Assembly (NCBI RefSeq): GCF_026226615.1
Contig: NZ_JAJAPB010000006.1
Coordinates: 118,854-182,853 of the forward strand
DNA: 64,000 bases
DNA from: Geovibrio ferrireducens
Lineage (GTDB): Bacteria; Chrysiogenota; Deferribacteres; Deferribacterales; Geovibrionaceae
Direction: 5' to 3'
Under the pieces are notes generated by a model, which was not told where the DNA came from, ran no database searches, and was given only the letters and a program-made list of their open reading frames with translations. Position numbers and translations under genes: made by a program. Below, piece after piece: positions 27,143 through 36,361 of this stretch (position 1 is the stretch's first letter; every line of letters begins with the position of its first letter).

Positions 27143-29200
27143 ATGACATTTTTGAATTCAGGCAGAACTCCGTCCGGAGGCTCTGCACCGGATTACGGAC
27201 AAATATTCAGGCACGCCAACGCATGCATGCTTACTTTTGATCCCGAAACCACAAGGATAACCGATGCAAATGAAGCTGCATGCAGACTTTACGGCTACAG
27301 TTTTGAGGAGCTGACCTCCAGACGGATCCTGGACTTAACAACCTCCAAACCGGAGCGCACACTCAGGCTTGTTGAGCAGGTGCTGAAAAACAGAGTTGAC
27401 ACGGTAACGACATGCCACAGGGATTCCTCCGGCAGACTGCACCACCTTGAGTTCCACTCCTCAGTATTTATTGCTGATGGTAAGCCGTACGTATTTAACA
27501 TCTTTCACGATATAACGGAGAAAACCCTCTCCGAAATTGATAACCGTCTGCACGCTGGACTTATGAACTCATTCCTTATGAATGATGAAAGCGGCATATT
27601 CAGCGGCATTCTCGAAGTTATCAGAAAAGAGATCAAATGCCTTCACGGTTTTGCAGGCTACATAGACATAGACGGCACACTGGTATGCCCCTCACTCGTT
27701 TTCCCTGAAACAGGAAAAACCTCCGCCTCCTTCCCCAGAGAGACATGGAGCGGCATCTGGGGCGAGGCTCTCAGTAAAAGAAGAATTGTTGTTGAGAATG
27801 AAAATGTCTCCATACCCGAAGGTCACATTGGCTTCAGCAACTGTATTGCCGCCCCTGTTGTTCACAAAAATCTTCTTCTCGGCGAAATTGTTCTTGCAGA
27901 AAAAGAGGACGGATTCAACGAACTTGATGTTAAAATACTCAATAAAGCGGTCATGCTGCTTGCTCCGGCGCTTAAAGGCTGGCTGGATGCCAAGTTTTTC
28001 CATAAGGAACTTATGCAAAGGCAGAGGGCGCTGGAATACAGCGAAAATAAATACCGCACATATGTAAATAACGCTCCTCTGAGCATATTTATCTCAGATA
28101 ACAACGGGCGGATAATTGAGGTGAACAAAGAGGCCTGCCGCGTAACCGGCTACAGGGAGAAGGAGCTTCTCTCCATGACCGTTGCGGATCTGTGGCCTGC
28201 GGATGCCATGGAGAATGCGCGCAAAGCGGAAGAGATTCTGTTTGAGCAGGGAATTGTTTCTGACACATTGGAGTTTATGCGGAAAAATAAAGAAACCTTT
28301 TTCATGCGCATATCCGTACTCAAGCTTGCAGAAGACAGGTACATAGGCTTCTGCCAGGATGCCACAGCCACGGTACAGCTTGAAAATGAGCTGATAAAAA
28401 TGAACGCAAGCCTCAAAAAGCAGGTCAGAACAGAAGTGGAAGCCAGAAGACGGCACGAACAGATAATTCAGGAACAGAAAAAACTGGCAGATATGGGGCA
28501 GATGATAAACGCCATCGCCCACCAGTGGCGACAGCCGATAAACGCTCTGGGACTGTATGTGCAGGATGCCTATGAGTTCTGGAAAAGAGGTCTCGCCGAT
28601 GATGAGTACATGAAAGCCTTTTCCGAAACCAGCATGGGGATCATCAGGCACATTTCATCCACAATTGATGATTTCAGGCTTTTTTTCGCACCGGATAAAA
28701 AGAAGATTCTTTATGATGCCGTGAAGGAGATCAGCGAACTTTGCAGGCTTATTGAAGTTCAGTTTGCGGCAAAACACATTGATATAAACATTAACAGCGG
28801 AAAATACTCTGCAGGCGGCGGAGCTTTCGTTTACGGCTACGCAGGCGAATTCCGGCAGGCTGTGATAAACATAATATATAACGCCGCAGATGCCATAGAA
28901 TCCGCCGTGCTGCTTTCCGACAAAAGAGGAGAAATAAATATTGACATATGCTGCCCGGAGGATTCTGTATGTATAACAGTTTCAGATAACGGCACGGGCA
29001 TTCCGGATAAGTATCTTCTGAAAATATTTGAACCCTACTTCACCACAAAAGAGGAAGGCAAAGGAACCGGCATAGGGCTCTATATGACAAAGCTGCTCAT
29101 TGAACAGCACATGGGAGGTAAAATAACCGCCTCCAACACGGAAAACGGAGCCTGCTTTACAATAATACTGCCCAAAGGGGGAGCCTGTGATGAAGAATAA
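27143..29200 (+). CDS. Soluble PAS-GAF-PAS histidine kinase
   Basis: About 685 residues from the ATG at 27143, which has AAGGA eight to nine bases upstream; an ATG at 27086 would add 19 residues without a good ribosome site. Order: PAS (about 15-125), GAF-like region (140-285), PAS (300-420), coiled coil, then HisKA with INAIAHQWRQPINALG and HATPase with DNGTGIP and FEPYFTTKEEGKGTGIGLYM. No membrane segment, so it senses something cytoplasmic. Overlaps the response regulator by 14 bases. It is a sister of the kinase at 29542-31578, sharing the same H-box and the FFAPDK motif. Confidence 0.9.
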   Translation: MTFLNSGRTPSGGSAPDYGQIFRHANACMLTFDPETTRITDANEAACRLYGYSFEELTSRRILDLTTSKPERTLRLVEQVLKNRVDTVTTCHRDSSGRLHHLEFHSSVFIADGKPYVFNIFHDITEKTLSEIDNRLHAGLMNSFLMNDESGIFSGILEVIRKEIKCLHGFAGYIDIDGTLVCPSLVFPETGKTSASFPRETWSGIWGEALSKRRIVVENENVSIPEGHIGFSNCIAAPVVHKNLLLGEIVLAEKEDGFNELDVKILNKAVMLLAPALKGWLDAKFFHKELMQRQRALEYSENKYRTYVNNAPLSIFISDNNGRIIEVNKEACRVTGYREKELLSMTVADLWPADAMENARKAEEILFEQGIVSDTLEFMRKNKETFFMRISVLKLAEDRYIGFCQDATATVQLENELIKMNASLKKQVRTEVEARRRHEQIIQEQKKLADMGQMINAIAHQWRQPINALGLYVQDAYEFWKRGLADDEYMKAFSETSMGIIRHISSTIDDFRLFFAPDKKKILYDAVKEISELCRLIEVQFAAKHIDININSGKYSAGGGAFVYGYAGEFRQAVINIIYNAADAIESAVLLSDKRGEINIDICCPEDSVCITVSDNGTGIPDKYLLKIFEPYFTTKEEGKGTGIGLYMTKLLIEQHMGGKITASNTENGACFTIILPKGGACDEE

Positions 29201-29537
29201 GACTATTCTTTACGCAGAAGACGATTTCATGGTCAGTAAAATAATGTCCATGATACTGGCCAGAGAGTTTAAGAAGGTTTATACCGTTAAAAACGGTAAG
29301 GAAGCCCTTGCCGTTTTCCGTGAGCATAAACCGGATATAGTTATAACTGATCTGGCTATGCCCGAAATGAGCGGCTTTGAACTCGTGGAAAAAATAAAAG
29401 AGGAAAGCCCTGATACCAAAATTGTCATAACCACAGCCTACCGCGAAGAGGCGGAGGTTATTCAGGGGGTTAAAAAGCTCTTCAAACCCATTGACAGGGA
29501 TGAATTTTTTAAATGCCTTGATGAGCTGGGGAAGTAA
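29187..29537 (+). CDS. Single-domain response regulator (CheY-like)
   Basis: 116 residues, receiver domain only. Acidic pocket Glu11-Asp12-Asp13, phosphoacceptor Asp55 in DIVITDLAMPEM, Thr82/83 and Lys100 are all present. Start may be the second Met (29190). Translationally coupled to the upstream kinase and only 4 bases from the stop of a convergent, related kinase. With no output domain it must act by protein contact or relay phosphate onward. Confidence 0.93.
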   Translation: MMKNKTILYAEDDFMVSKIMSMILAREFKKVYTVKNGKEALAVFREHKPDIVITDLAMPEMSGFELVEKIKEESPDTKIVITTAYREEAEVIQGVKKLFKPIDRDEFFKCLDELGK

Positions 29538-29541
29538 TTTC

Positions 29542-31578
29542 TCAGTCAGTAAACTTCGGAATAACTATTTCAAAGACAGCGCCTTCCTCTGAGTTGCCGG
29601 CGTTTATTCTGCCGCCGTTATGCTTTTCTATGACCATCTTAGCCATGTAGAGCCCTATTCCCGTGCCTTTGCCCTCTTCCTTGGTTGTGTAGTAAGGATC
29701 AAAAACCTTGGGCAGTCTGTCAGGGCTGATTCCGGTTCCGTTGTCCTTTATGCGCAGTACAACCTGACGGAGCATATTTTCTATCTCTATCCTGATGAAG
29801 CCCTTCTTAATATCATCACCGCTCATTTTTTCCTCAATGGCATCCACGGCGTTATAAACAATATTCATCAGAGCCTGCTTAAACTCATCCAGATAGCCGT
29901 AAACAGTTGTCCTTCCCTCCGGGCAGTCCCCCCAGACGGGCGCTTCGGTACAGTCATGCATCTCTCCGGAGCAGATACAGTAAATGCGGTAGTTTATGCT
30001 TCTGTCGTGCATCTGAACGCGCAGCAGCTTCATCAGCTTCACAATCTCAGACGCGACATCAAAGTGCGTCTTTGTCTTGTCAGGGGCGAAAAAGGTGCGG
30101 AAATCGTCTATGGTTTTGGACATATGGATAATAAGATCCTTACACACGGTTTCGAATGTGTGTATATACTCCCTTGAAAGCTCGCCGGAGTCGTAAGTGT
30201 CCATTATATCCTGAATATACAGAATCAGGGCGTTTATCGGCTGGCGCCACTGGTGGGCTATGGCGTTTATGAGCAGCCCCATATCCTCAAGCTTTTTCTG
30301 CTCAAACAGGAAGCCTTCCTGCTTCTGCCTGAGCGCAACCTCCTCACGCACACGCTCCGCAAGCTCCTCATTGAGCTTTTTGAGCGCCTCCTCAAGGAGA
30401 ACGCTGCGGGTTACATCCTTGCAGATGCCCATGTACACCCCGCCCTCGACCTCCGCGGTATTGAGGTATATATAAAACTTCTCGCCGTTTTTCTTTGCCA
30501 GTTTGAGAGAAACAGAGGCTCTGCCTGTTTTCAGCATATCTGAGAAGGCGCTCTTAGCGTCAGATAAGCTCTCCTCCGCCACAAGGCCGAAAAAGTCCAT
30601 AGCCAGAAGCTCATCCTTCGTATATCCGGTTATGAGGCACAGAGCCCCGTTGACATCCCTGTGTCTGCCGCTTTCGTCAGTGAAAAAGATCGGATCAGGA
30701 GCATTCTTCACATAGGTTTCGTATTTCTCCTCGGTAAAAAGAAGCTTCTTTGTCCTCTCCTCCACCTCGGCGGAGAGCATATCGTTCAGCTTTTCAAGTG
30801 CTGTGTTTTTATCCTCAAGCTCAGTGAAAAAACGCAGCCTTTCGCTTATGTCTCTCACCACGGCTATGTTGTATTTCTCATTATCCCGGACAAAGGTTTT
30901 CAGGCTTGTCTCCACCGGATAACATGAGCCGTCCTTCCGCCTGTGGACACAGTAGAGCATATTTACATTAGCTGCAGAAAGCCTGTTAAGATAAGCCGTA
31001 AAAGAACCCCACTCCGCGGGATGCACACGGAAGGCATCCAGATGCATATCCTTAAGCTCCTCCGCGGTGTAGCCGAGGCTTACACAGGCCTTGTCATTGG
31101 CATACATCACTCTTCCGTCCGCAGCGCGTATCACAAAGATCGCATCGCTGGACATATCCATTATCCCGTAGAGGAACTGAACCTCATCCGTCTTCTGTTT
31201 CAGGGGGCTGACATTTTCAACGGTTACCAGAGATATTTTGTGTTCACCGGTGCTGATAAGTGTTTTTACAATCTCGGCGTGCTTAATCCCCCCGTCTGCA
31301 CATATATGGCGGGCGCACAGAGAGATACTGCCGCTGCGGAGTATTTCCCTCCACTCTGTCTTAAGAGCTTCCGCATCCAGATCAGGGCACAGCTTAACTG
31401 CATTCATACCTGTCATTTCATCTGCGCTGTAGCCGAAATAAGCGCAGGCAGCAGCATTGACCCTCAGAATATCCCCGTTTTCCGACTGCCAGATAAGCGG
31501 AGCAGAAGCATTCTCAAAAGAATGGCCAAGCAGATCACAAAGAGCGTTTTTACTTATAAAAACATTATCAGATTCCAA
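29542..31578 (-). CDS. Soluble triple-PAS histidine kinase
   Basis: 678 residues: three PAS domains (about 15-125, 140-255 and 285-400), a coiled coil, HisKA with INAIAHQWRQPINAL and HATPase with DNGTGISPDRLP and YYTTKEEGKGTGIGLYM. No membrane segment. The kinase half is closely like that of the 27143 gene, so the two probably arose by duplication with exchange of sensor domains. It faces the response regulator tail to tail, and no second regulator is near, so both kinases may feed the same CheY-like protein (inference). Confidence 0.9.
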   Translation of the reverse strand: MESDNVFISKNALCDLLGHSFENASAPLIWQSENGDILRVNAAACAYFGYSADEMTGMNAVKLCPDLDAEALKTEWREILRSGSISLCARHICADGGIKHAEIVKTLISTGEHKISLVTVENVSPLKQKTDEVQFLYGIMDMSSDAIFVIRAADGRVMYANDKACVSLGYTAEELKDMHLDAFRVHPAEWGSFTAYLNRLSAANVNMLYCVHRRKDGSCYPVETSLKTFVRDNEKYNIAVVRDISERLRFFTELEDKNTALEKLNDMLSAEVEERTKKLLFTEEKYETYVKNAPDPIFFTDESGRHRDVNGALCLITGYTKDELLAMDFFGLVAEESLSDAKSAFSDMLKTGRASVSLKLAKKNGEKFYIYLNTAEVEGGVYMGICKDVTRSVLLEEALKKLNEELAERVREEVALRQKQEGFLFEQKKLEDMGLLINAIAHQWRQPINALILYIQDIMDTYDSGELSREYIHTFETVCKDLIIHMSKTIDDFRTFFAPDKTKTHFDVASEIVKLMKLLRVQMHDRSINYRIYCICSGEMHDCTEAPVWGDCPEGRTTVYGYLDEFKQALMNIVYNAVDAIEEKMSGDDIKKGFIRIEIENMLRQVVLRIKDNGTGISPDRLPKVFDPYYTTKEEGKGTGIGLYMAKMVIEKHNGGRINAGNSEEGAVFEIVIPKFTD

Positions 31579-31739
31579 GTTAGACCCTAGTACTTAATTA
31601 TGATTCATATTATCACGGCTGACCTAAAATTTACACAGACATATAGCTTATTATGAAAAATAATTTACTAGTTAATAATCAGTGTGAAAGAGGACGGTTT
31701 TGGTGAAAAAAGTCTTTTTATACGCTATTTAGCTATTAT

Positions 31740-33263
31740 TCAGTTTTCCCTGTCCAGAAGCCTGTAGTGGAGCGCCTCCAGCACATGCTTAGACTGAATA
31801 TCAGAACTGTTATCCATATCAGCGAGTGTGCGGGCAACTTTAAGGATTTTGGAATATGCCCTGGCGGAATAACCGAAACGGTCGCAGGCATTTTCCAGAA
31901 GTTTCATGCTTTTATCATCAAGCCTGCAGTATTTCTTTATCTGCCTTTCACCCATCTGGGAGTTGAGGAGAATTTTCTCGCCCCTGAAACGTTCCTTCTG
32001 CATCCGGTGGGCGTTCATCACTCTGTCTCTCATGCTTTCGGAGGATTCTCCGTCATCAAGCCCTGCCAGTTCCTTCAAATCCACCGCCTTCACTTCCATA
32101 TGTATGTCTATTCTGTCCAGCAGAGGCCCTGAAAGGCGCGCGCGGTACTTCTGCACCTGAGAGGGGGCGCAGGTGCATTCCCGTCTGGAATCGCCGTAAT
32201 AGCCGCAGGGGCAGGGGTTGCAGGCTGCCACAAGCATGAACGAGGCAGGGTATTTCACTGTTCTGTCCGCTCTGGCCACTGTTACCTCCTTGTCCTCCAT
32301 AGGCTGACGGAGGGTTTCAAGAACACTGCGGTTAAACTCCAGAAACTCGTCCATGAAGAGTATTCCGTTATGGGCTATGCTCACCTGACCGGGCTTGGCG
32401 CGGGAGGTTCCCCCGACTATTGAGACAGAGCTGCTTGTGTGATGAGGCGAAACAAAGGGGCGCTCAAAGCTTATATCGGAAACATTCCTCACAAGCCCCG
32501 CAACAGAATGGATCTTGAGAGTTTCTATAGCCTCCTCCATATCCAGCGGAGGCAGAATCCCCGGCAGCCTGCGGGCAATCATTGTCTTGCCGCTTCCGGG
32601 CGGGCCGATCATGAGAATATTGTGCATTCCGGCGGCGGCAACCTCCGCTGCACGGCGGGCTGTGAACTGCCCCTTTACATCCCTGAAATCATGCATGAGC
32701 TCACGGGCGGGAAGCTCACAGGCATCCTTGTTCCCGGCGAATGTAACCCCGCCGTTTCCCCCAAGCCACGCAAGCACTTCCGAGAGGTTTTCCGCACCGC
32801 CTATCTTAATCCCGCTGACGAGAGAGGCCTCAGCCATGTTCTCCTTCGGCAGAATGACAGTCTCGAACCCTTTCTCACGGGCGGCATAGGTTACAGACAA
32901 AACCCCGCTCACGGGGCGGAGCTTTCCGTCCAGCGAAAGTTCCCCTATGAAAAGGGTTTTATCCGTATCTGCGTCTATGTGCCCGGCGGATTTGAGAAGA
33001 CCCACAGCAACAGGCAGGTCAAAACCCGTCCCCTCCTTGCGGAAGTCCGCAGGGGCGAAGTTGATTGTGATCGGCTTGTTGAATATGGAGAAACCCATGT
33101 TTTTCAGGGCGGAGCGCACCCTGTCCCTGCTTTCCCGCACGGAGGTCTCAGCAAGCCCCACCATGCTGAACGACGGGAGGCCTACATTAGCCGTGTCCAC
33201 CTCAACCTCAATGAGAACCCCCTCAATCCCTGCCACATGGGCGGAAAAAATACGGCAAAACAT
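31740..33263 (-). CDS. comM: ComM/YifB family AAA+ ATPase
   Basis: 507 residues from MFCRIFSAHVAGIEG at 33263, chosen for its GGAGGGG ribosome site; the ATG at 33362 would add 33 unrelated residues. N-terminal Lon-like fold (ChlI domain), then the Mg-chelatase-type AAA+ core with GPPGSGKT near 220-227 and ILFMDEFLEF, and a C-terminal ChlI_C helix bundle. ComM is a hexameric helicase that aids branch migration during natural transformation. Single gene. Confidence 0.94.
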   Translation of the reverse strand: MFCRIFSAHVAGIEGVLIEVEVDTANVGLPSFSMVGLAETSVRESRDRVRSALKNMGFSIFNKPITINFAPADFRKEGTGFDLPVAVGLLKSAGHIDADTDKTLFIGELSLDGKLRPVSGVLSVTYAAREKGFETVILPKENMAEASLVSGIKIGGAENLSEVLAWLGGNGGVTFAGNKDACELPARELMHDFRDVKGQFTARRAAEVAAAGMHNILMIGPPGSGKTMIARRLPGILPPLDMEEAIETLKIHSVAGLVRNVSDISFERPFVSPHHTSSSVSIVGGTSRAKPGQVSIAHNGILFMDEFLEFNRSVLETLRQPMEDKEVTVARADRTVKYPASFMLVAACNPCPCGYYGDSRRECTCAPSQVQKYRARLSGPLLDRIDIHMEVKAVDLKELAGLDDGESSESMRDRVMNAHRMQKERFRGEKILLNSQMGERQIKKYCRLDDKSMKLLENACDRFGYSARAYSKILKVARTLADMDNSSDIQSKHVLEALHYRLLDREN

Positions 33264-33438
33264 CTCCCCTCCGTAATCCGTCACAATATGGGAGTATATG
33301 TCAATAAACAGGATATGTTCAATAGTAAAGGCTTGCGCAGTACAGGGGAACAGCTCAGGCATTTTAACTGTTATTAAATAAATTTCATTTTCTGCTTATA
33401 CAGCAGCAATATTTTTTTAACTTTTTCCTGAAAAGCGG

Positions 33439-33467
33439 TTGACACAAGCTGAGTAAACAGGGAAAAT
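33439..33467 (+). promoter_or_regulatory. Candidate promoter of the SulP gene
   Basis: Consensus TTGACA (33439-33444) and GAAAAT 17 bases later. Transcription would begin near 33474, which leaves no room for a ribosome site before the ATG at 33481 and so favours the ATG at 33541. Confidence 0.4.
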
Positions 33468-33540
33468 CAGGTTATAAGTTATGGTTCATAACCACCCCAT
33501 GCGCTTACTGACAACTTTCCCATACAGGCGGGGCAAACCT

Positions 33541-35181
33541 ATGAGAAAGCGAGACTACACAAAGCGGCTGGCAGGAGATTTATACGGTGGGATAACCGCA
33601 GGGGTTATTGCCCTCCCCCTTGCGCTGGCTTTCGGAGTGGCCAGCGGTGCAGGTGCGCAGGCCGGGCTTTACGGCGCAATAATTCTGGGGCTGACAGCAG
33701 CAGTCTTCGGGGGAACACCTGTGCAGATTTCAGGTCCCACAGGCCCCATGACGGTGGTTACCGCATCCGCCGTTGCTCTCTACCACGGGGATATGACCTT
33801 TGTCATCACTATAATCTTCCTCGGCGGACTGTTTCAGGTACTTCTCGGTTTCTGCCGCATAGGCGGACTGATCCGCTACATCCCCTATCCTGTAATATCC
33901 GGCTTTATGACTGGGATCGGCATAATTATAATCCTGCTCCAGATCCATCCGCTCACCGGAGCCGGAAGCGTGCGCTCCCCGATCATGGCGATTTCAGAGG
34001 CGGGCAGGATTTTCACGGATTTCAGCCCAAACGACCTTGCGCTGGGGCTCATAACCCTCGCCATTGTTTTTCTCACACCTAAAAAGGTGACCCGCGTTCT
34101 CCCCTCCCCGCTCATAGCGCTCATAGGGGTAACCGCTTTTGCCGGTTTCATGGGATTTAACACTGCGGTGATAGGCCACATTCCATCCGGGCTGCCCTCG
34201 TTTCATCTGCCGGTGTTTTCCATATCGCAGCTTACTTTTATAGTTACCACGGCGATGAGCCTCGCCGTACTCGGTTCCATTGACAGCCTGCTCACCTCCC
34301 TTGTTTCGGATTCGCTCACCCGTACCAAACATAACCCCAACAAGGAACTTTTCGGTCAGGGGCTGGGAAACATGCTCTCCTCTCTGGCGGGCGGAATCCC
34401 CGGCGCGGGAGCAACTATGCGCACGGTAATAAATGTCAAATCCGGCGGAACAACAAGACTCTCCGGGATCGTACATGCACTTCTCCTTCTGGGGTTCGTT
34501 CTCGGCTTCGGTGAACAGGCTGAGAGAGTGCCTCTCTCTGTTCTGGCGGGGATACTGATCAAGGTCGGGTTTGATATTGTGGACTACCGTTTCCTGAAAA
34601 TAATCCGCAAGGCTCCGCGGCATGACATAGCGGTGATGTCCATTGTCCTTGTGCTTACGGTCTTTGTGGATCTCATTGTGGCTGTGGGTGTGGGGCTTGT
34701 GGCGGCCTCCGTTCTTCTCACCTACCGAATATCCACACAGACACAGACTCAGGTTGATGACGTGGATCTGGAAACGGCAGACTCCGCCCCCTGCGGTTCA
34801 CCGGCGGGCAACAGGCATCAGATAAGGGTTGTGGATGTGAACGGCCCGTTCTTCTTCGGTTCCGCAACTCAGGTTGTGGGAAAGGTGGGGAGCATACTGG
34901 ACAATGAGGTGATTATATTCAACTGTTCAAAGGTTCCGTTCATAGATTATTCGGGTTTTTTCGCCCTCACGGAAATGCTGGTGAATATTAAAGAGAGCGG
35001 CATAATAGCCATGATAGTGGCAAATGACGCGCTGAAAGAAAGGCTTACGGATCTTGAAATAAACGGGTATCTCCCGCCTCAGCATATTTTCCCTACACTG
35101 GGCGGAGCCTTTGCACACGCAAGAAAGCACATATGCGAAGATGAGAAAAAGAAGACCGCGCCGCAGCTGAGCAGCCTTTAA
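33541..35181 (+). CDS. SulP family anion transporter with STAS domain
   Basis: About 546 residues from MRKRDYTKRLAGD, the usual SulP beginning; an in-frame ATG at 33481 would add 20 residues. Around ten to twelve membrane helices, with GITAGVIALPLALAFG at helix 1 and the family motif GGTPVQISGPTGPMTVV near 60-76, then a C-terminal STAS domain (about 430-530, FINCSKVPFIDYSG-like). Family members carry sulfate, bicarbonate, dicarboxylates or other anions. Substrate cannot be told from sequence, and no carbonic anhydrase or sulfur gene is adjacent. Confidence 0.88.
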   Translation: MRKRDYTKRLAGDLYGGITAGVIALPLALAFGVASGAGAQAGLYGAIILGLTAAVFGGTPVQISGPTGPMTVVTASAVALYHGDMTFVITIIFLGGLFQVLLGFCRIGGLIRYIPYPVISGFMTGIGIIIILLQIHPLTGAGSVRSPIMAISEAGRIFTDFSPNDLALGLITLAIVFLTPKKVTRVLPSPLIALIGVTAFAGFMGFNTAVIGHIPSGLPSFHLPVFSISQLTFIVTTAMSLAVLGSIDSLLTSLVSDSLTRTKHNPNKELFGQGLGNMLSSLAGGIPGAGATMRTVINVKSGGTTRLSGIVHALLLLGFVLGFGEQAERVPLSVLAGILIKVGFDIVDYRFLKIIRKAPRHDIAVMSIVLVLTVFVDLIVAVGVGLVAASVLLTYRISTQTQTQVDDVDLETADSAPCGSPAGNRHQIRVVDVNGPFFFGSATQVVGKVGSILDNEVIIFNCSKVPFIDYSGFFALTEMLVNIKESGIIAMIVANDALKERLTDLEINGYLPPQHIFPTLGGAFAHARKHICEDEKKKTAPQLSSL

Positions 35182-35188
35182 GCCGCGG

Positions 35189-35380
35189 TTATTTCCCCAT
35201 ATCGCGCATGTATTCGTCGTATGACTGTTCAGCCCTTTTCAGACAGTCTTCCCTGTCTGTTCCCCTGAGTTCTTCGCACTGCCTGCGCTCGTTTGCCTGA
35301 ATCCCTTCATAGATGTTTCTTTTGGTGCATGAAGAGAGCAGAAAAGCCAGTGCAAGCGCGATCAGAAGCGAAACACGCAT
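35189..35380 (-). CDS. Small lipoprotein
   Basis: 63 residues with a signal sequence ending in the lipobox LLSSC, then about 45 polar residues with two further cysteines (QCEELRGTDREDCLKRAEQ). The pair spaced by nine residues could form a disulfide in the periplasm. It starts 3 bases after sppA on the same strand, so the two are probably co-transcribed. No known family recognised; it may be a substrate or helper of the membrane peptidase. Confidence 0.7.
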   Translation of the reverse strand: MRVSLLIALALAFLLSSCTKRNIYEGIQANERRQCEELRGTDREDCLKRAEQSYDEYMRDMGK

Positions 35381-35383
35381 TTT

Positions 35384-36241
35384 TCAATACCCTTTGTACA
35401 GATACATGAAGTGAGCTCCGCCCGCAAGATTCAGCCCTTCGACTCTGCCGAAGAATTTATCCCACACGGAGATCTTTTTATCAAAGTTTCTCAGTTCCAC
35501 ATTTTCAAGTTTGAGCTCGTTTTTCATCTCCTCGAAAGCGTCCCTTCTGCTGCCGAGGTTATCCACAAAGCCCATGTCAAAGGCGCGTTTTCCGGTGAAG
35601 ACTCTGCCGTCCGCCTGTGCGCGGAGCACAGCCTCATCCATATTCCTGCGCTTTTGTATATCCTCTATAAACTGCTCATACATATCCATCACGGTGGTCA
35701 TGAGGATCTGCTTCTCCGCCTCGGTCATTTCCCTGTCAGGTGAGCCTATATCCTTGAATTCCCCGCTTTTCAGCGAAAAGTTTTTTATGCCTATGGTGTT
35801 CATGAGCTTTTCGTAGTTGGAAAGCTGCATTATAACCCCTATGCTCCCCGTAATTGTGGTGGGCATGGCAAATATCCGGTCGCAGGCAGCGGAAACGTAA
35901 TATCCGCCGGAGGCCGCCACACTCTCCATGGAGGCATAAACAGGCTTGTTGATTGTCTGGATATAGTCGAAAATTTCCTTGGTCGGCGTTATGACACCGC
36001 CGGGGCTGTTCACCCTGATGATAATCCCCTTGACCTTCTCGTTTTTGGAAAGTTCCTCAAGGGATTCTATAACCGAATCAGCATCGTAAATTATCCCGGT
36101 TATCGAAAGCTCCGCCACGGTGTTTTCCGGCAGATGACCGCTCTGTGCACCGCTGAGAACATAAACAGCCCTGCCCACCAGACCGAGTATGAGCAGAACC
36201 ATAATTACCTTTATTGCTGTTTTCCCTATGTTTTTCTTCAT
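35384..36241 (-). CDS. sppA: Signal peptide peptidase SppA
   Basis: Membrane-anchored serine protease that cleaves signal peptides left after export. 285 residues, the short (single-domain) form. One N-terminal membrane helix (about 10-30); nucleophile Ser111 in ESVAASGGYY and general-base Lys163 in SGEFKDIGSP. GGGCGC-type weak ribosome site. Followed at once by the small lipoprotein gene. Confidence 0.94.
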   Translation of the reverse strand: MKKNIGKTAIKVIMVLLILGLVGRAVYVLSGAQSGHLPENTVAELSITGIIYDADSVIESLEELSKNEKVKGIIIRVNSPGGVITPTKEIFDYIQTINKPVYASMESVAASGGYYVSAACDRIFAMPTTITGSIGVIMQLSNYEKLMNTIGIKNFSLKSGEFKDIGSPDREMTEAEKQILMTTVMDMYEQFIEDIQKRRNMDEAVLRAQADGRVFTGKRAFDMGFVDNLGSRRDAFEEMKNELKLENVELRNFDKKISVWDKFFGRVEGLNLAGGAHFMYLYKGY

Positions 36242-36361
36242 AGCGCCCTCTTTAACGGATTAATACCAGAATAAAGGCACACAGTAAAGGCAATATAGGG
36301 AACACGGGGCTTGAACCAATCCGTATAAATGCTATCCTTATATTAATACGGAGGACAATAA

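Noticed and set aside
32439..33377. 312-codon open frame opposite comM
   Set aside because: Shadow of the ChlI domain coding region; comM is certain.
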